A stretch of DNA of 64,000 nt from Gammaproteobacteria bacterium 45_16_T64. GTDB lineage: Bacteria; Pseudomonadota; Gammaproteobacteria; Pseudomonadales; Ketobacteraceae. A model generated the notes under the pieces. It searched no databases. It was not told where the DNA came from and was given only the letters and a program-made list of their open reading frames with translations. Numbering within the stretch: the first letter of the stretch is position 1; every line of letters begins with the position of its first letter. The DNA lies in the NCBI GenBank assembly GCA_002162955.1, contig MABD01000056.1, positions 1-64,000 of the forward strand, in the 5' to 3' direction. Position numbers and translations under genes: made by a program. Of this stretch, positions 62,704-64,000 are shown piece after piece.

Positions 62704-63492
62704 TCATAAGATAACGTGAGAGTTGGAATCTCTCTCTTTCCGTCCATTAATCTCAATACATTTGTAAGGATCATAATAGGGGTTCTCCTCACCAGGATAC
62801 CCTTTCGGATTACAGTATACTTTGCAATTCCCCATATCGTACTCTGAACTATTGTGAAGATGCCCATGAATCCAATAATTCGGCTCCCGCATTGAGACCA
62901 ACTCTGCCAAATCCGAAACATATGCGGACGTCGTAATATCCGTCCTCTTATTCACTGGCGCGGAATAAATGCTTGGAGCATGATGGCTAACCACAACATT
63001 GGTATCCCCGCTTAGAGCTTCGAGTGTTTTATCTAACCATCTTAGTGAATTCGCATGAATAATAGCAACATCTAGAGAGCGTAGTTTAGAATACCTGGGA
63101 GACTTACGGATTTTTTTATAGTCATTCATTACCTGCTGGCACTGATAACCCGCGATCCTCGGATCACCAAACAATTCAAAGTTCGTCCATAACGTACAAC
63201 CAATAAAGTTCACACCATCGATCTTGGCATGGTCATTTTCAAGTACATGAACATTGCTGCCTTGTGCTCTACTTTTTATTTCACCAATAAATTTTGGATG
63301 CGCCTTCCCGTAGTATTCGTGATTCCCCAATACATAAATTACAGGAATATTAGGGATATTCTCAGCGGCCCAAATTACACCTTTGTCCTTGGCATGAATA
63401 TCTCCTGCTAATACAACCACATCGGCATCGCAGGCAGGGTAGGTGTAATCTTCAAACTCGATGTGAAGATCACTTAATATATGTATTTTCAT
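62704..63492 (-). CDS. Calcineurin-like metallophosphoesterase
   Basis: The 262-residue protein has the full metal set: SDLHIEF (Asp8, His10), AGDIHAK, LGNHEYY, SHHAPS and HGHLHN. Such enzymes cleave phosphomonoesters or diesters, including 2',3'-cyclic phosphates. It lies 70 bp downstream of tRNA-His on the same strand and 718 bp before the PNK-like gene, so a role in RNA end healing is plausible but inferred from context. Confidence 0.87.
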   Translation of the reverse strand: MKIHILSDLHIEFEDYTYPACDADVVVLAGDIHAKDKGVIWAAENIPNIPVIYVLGNHEYYGKAHPKFIGEIKSRAQGSNVHVLENDHAKIDGVNFIGCTLWTNFELFGDPRIAGYQCQQVMNDYKKIRKSPRYSKLRSLDVAIIHANSLRWLDKTLEALSGDTNVVVSHHAPSIYSAPVNKRTDITTSAYVSDLAELVSMREPNYWIHGHLHNSSEYDMGNCKVYCNPKGYPGEENPYYDPYKCIEINGRKERDSNSHVIL

Positions 63493-63562
63493 ATCTTAAC
63501 TCACTCTACGGTACTTACATACCGCGAGCCTAATTGTGATCTTCCATATGGATAGGAATAAA

Positions 63563-63639
63563 TGGGGTGAACGACGGGACTTGAACCCGCAACCGTCGGC
63601 ATCACAAGCCGAGAATCTACCAATTGATCTACGTCCACC
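63563..63639 (-). tRNA. tRNA-His (GTG)
   Basis: The cloverleaf is complete: acceptor GTGGACG/CGTTCAC, D-stem, anticodon stem TCGGC/GCCGA with loop TTGTGAT (anticodon GTG), T-arm GCGGG-TTCAAGT-CCCGT. G-1 is encoded (before GTGGACG) opposite discriminator C73, and CCA is encoded. The sequence differs from the usual gammaproteobacterial tRNA-His. Confidence 0.92.
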
Positions 63640-63645
63640 ATAATA

Positions 63646-63723
63646 TGGCTGGCAGAGCAGGACTCGAACCTGCCTCCATCTCGGTTAACAGCCGAGTGCG
63701 CTCACCGGGAGTGCTATCTGCCA
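63646..63723 (-). tRNA. tRNA-Asn (GTT)
   Basis: Perfect acceptor TGGCAGA/TCTGCCA, anticodon stem CTCGG/CCGAG with loop CTGTTAA (anticodon GTT), T-arm GCAGG-TTCGAGT-CCTGC, encoded CCA. The D-arm is unusual (GCAC-TCCCGGTGA-GCGC, with a poor third pair), and the body is unlike the standard chromosomal tRNA-Asn. Confidence 0.88.
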
Positions 63724-63740
63724 AATTTTACTGGGTTAAT

Positions 63741-63814
63741 TGGAGCGGGATAAGGGAATTGAACCCTTGTAGGTAGCTTGGAAGGCTACTGCACGACCAC
63801 TATGCCAATCCCGC
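63741..63814 (-). tRNA. tRNA-Gly (TCC)
   Basis: Acceptor GCGGGAT/ATCCCGC, anticodon stem GTAGC/GCTAC with loop CTTCCAA (anticodon TCC), T-arm AAGGG-TTCAATT-CCCTT, encoded CCA. The D-arm (TGGCATAGTGGTCGTGCA) is atypical for a bacterial tRNA-Gly. Confidence 0.88.
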
Positions 63815-63833
63815 GCTGTACTTTTTGTTACTC

Positions 63834-63884
63834 TCAATTATTTGAGAGTATGGCTATACCATCAATGTCATCTTGATAACTCAT
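63834..63884 (-). CDS. Possible 16-residue mini-ORF between tRNA genes
   Basis: AAGGAGA precedes the ATG at 63884 at ideal spacing. The peptide is MSYQDDIDGIAILSNN. Its end overlaps an 8-bp inverted repeat (63830-63849). It may be a leader peptide or chance. Confidence 0.3.
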   Translation of the reverse strand: MSYQDDIDGIAILSNN

Positions 63885-63917
63885 GACGTTCTCCTTAAAA
63901 CAAATATCTATGTTAAC

Positions 63918-63993
63918 TGGTGCGCCCAGAAGGACTTGAACCTTCAACCACCCGATTAAAAGTCGGATGCTCTACCCATTGAGCTATAAGCGC
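63918..63993 (-). tRNA. tRNA-Lys (TTT)
   Basis: Acceptor GCGCTTA/TGGGCGC (with G-T pairs), D-stem GCTC/GAGC, anticodon stem TCCGA/TCGGG with loop CTTTTAA (anticodon TTT), T-arm GAAGG-TTCAAGT-CCTTC, encoded CCA. The acceptor stem differs strongly from the usual GGGTCGT form. The array probably continues past the window edge. Confidence 0.9.
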
Positions 63994-64000
63994 ATAAACT

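Overview
The window looks like chromosomal DNA of an aerobic marine gammaproteobacterium, possibly near the Spongiibacteraceae / BD1-7-type steroid degraders. This is inferred from gene content (steroid catabolism genes, FadL-type porin, GacA-type regulatory sites, MsrB/Grx genes) and mid-range base composition; no taxonomic marker is present. CRISPR arrays, transposases and prophage structural genes were not seen.

Layout. 1-4.2 kb: a cut-off minus-strand gene, an AraC regulator, an MBL-fold hydrolase, an SDR and a small secreted protein. 4.2-10.5 kb: a degenerate subtilisin-like lipoprotein, a four-gene minus-strand run (outer-membrane protein, DUF6502 protein, two small envelope proteins) and a beta-propeller lipoprotein. 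10.5-12.5 kb: a MarR regulator with a DUF3565/DUF1971 protein, divergent from a secreted protein, with two copies of one operator between them. 12.6-17.5 kb: a steroid 5-alpha-reductase-like membrane protein, then HupE/UreJ_2, parvulin and DUF3604 genes.

17.6-49 kb is mainly a steroid (sterol or bile acid type) catabolic region. It holds paired acyl-CoA dehydrogenases (ChsE1/E2 type), a 3-ketosteroid-dehydrogenase-like flavoprotein, several SDRs, an acyl-CoA synthetase, a complete P450/ferredoxin/ferredoxin reductase chain, ChsH2-ChsH1-Ltp2-like genes for removal of the last side-chain carbons, a thioesterase and a FadL-like porin. Two recurring operator-like motifs sit upstream of these genes: TTGCAA-N6-TGCATAAT (three exact copies) and a TATACGGYGTATA-type palindrome (two tandem pairs with the same 23-bp spacing plus a single site). 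This region is interrupted at 21.9-28.9 kb by a putative contact-dependent effector module: a small carrier-like protein, a Het-C domain protein, a LysM protein and two duplicated DUF1566 secreted proteins.

48.6-60.7 kb: housekeeping and accessory genes (PhnA-like, M48 lipoprotein protease, solute-binding protein, GlxA-type regulator, MBL protein, radical SAM/SPASM protein) and a redox set (grxC, YHS protein, msrB, alpha/beta hydrolase). At 55.8-57.2 kb two tandem ~0.5-kb repeats carry no convincing gene. On the minus strand each has a GacA-box-like site, a conserved promoter and about 18 GGA motifs, many in hairpin loops. They look like tandem CsrB/RsmZ-type regulatory RNAs.

60.2-64 kb: a minus-strand RNA-repair-like set (P-loop kinase, Thg1-like 3'-5' polymerase, PNK-like kinase, metallophosphoesterase) downstream of four atypical tRNA genes (Lys-UUU, Gly-UCC, Asn-GUU, His-GUG). 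A terminator/antiterminator-like leader precedes the kinase-Thg1 genes and a probable small RNA lies in the gap. The tRNA array plus repair enzymes and the tandem sRNAs are the two most interesting systems.
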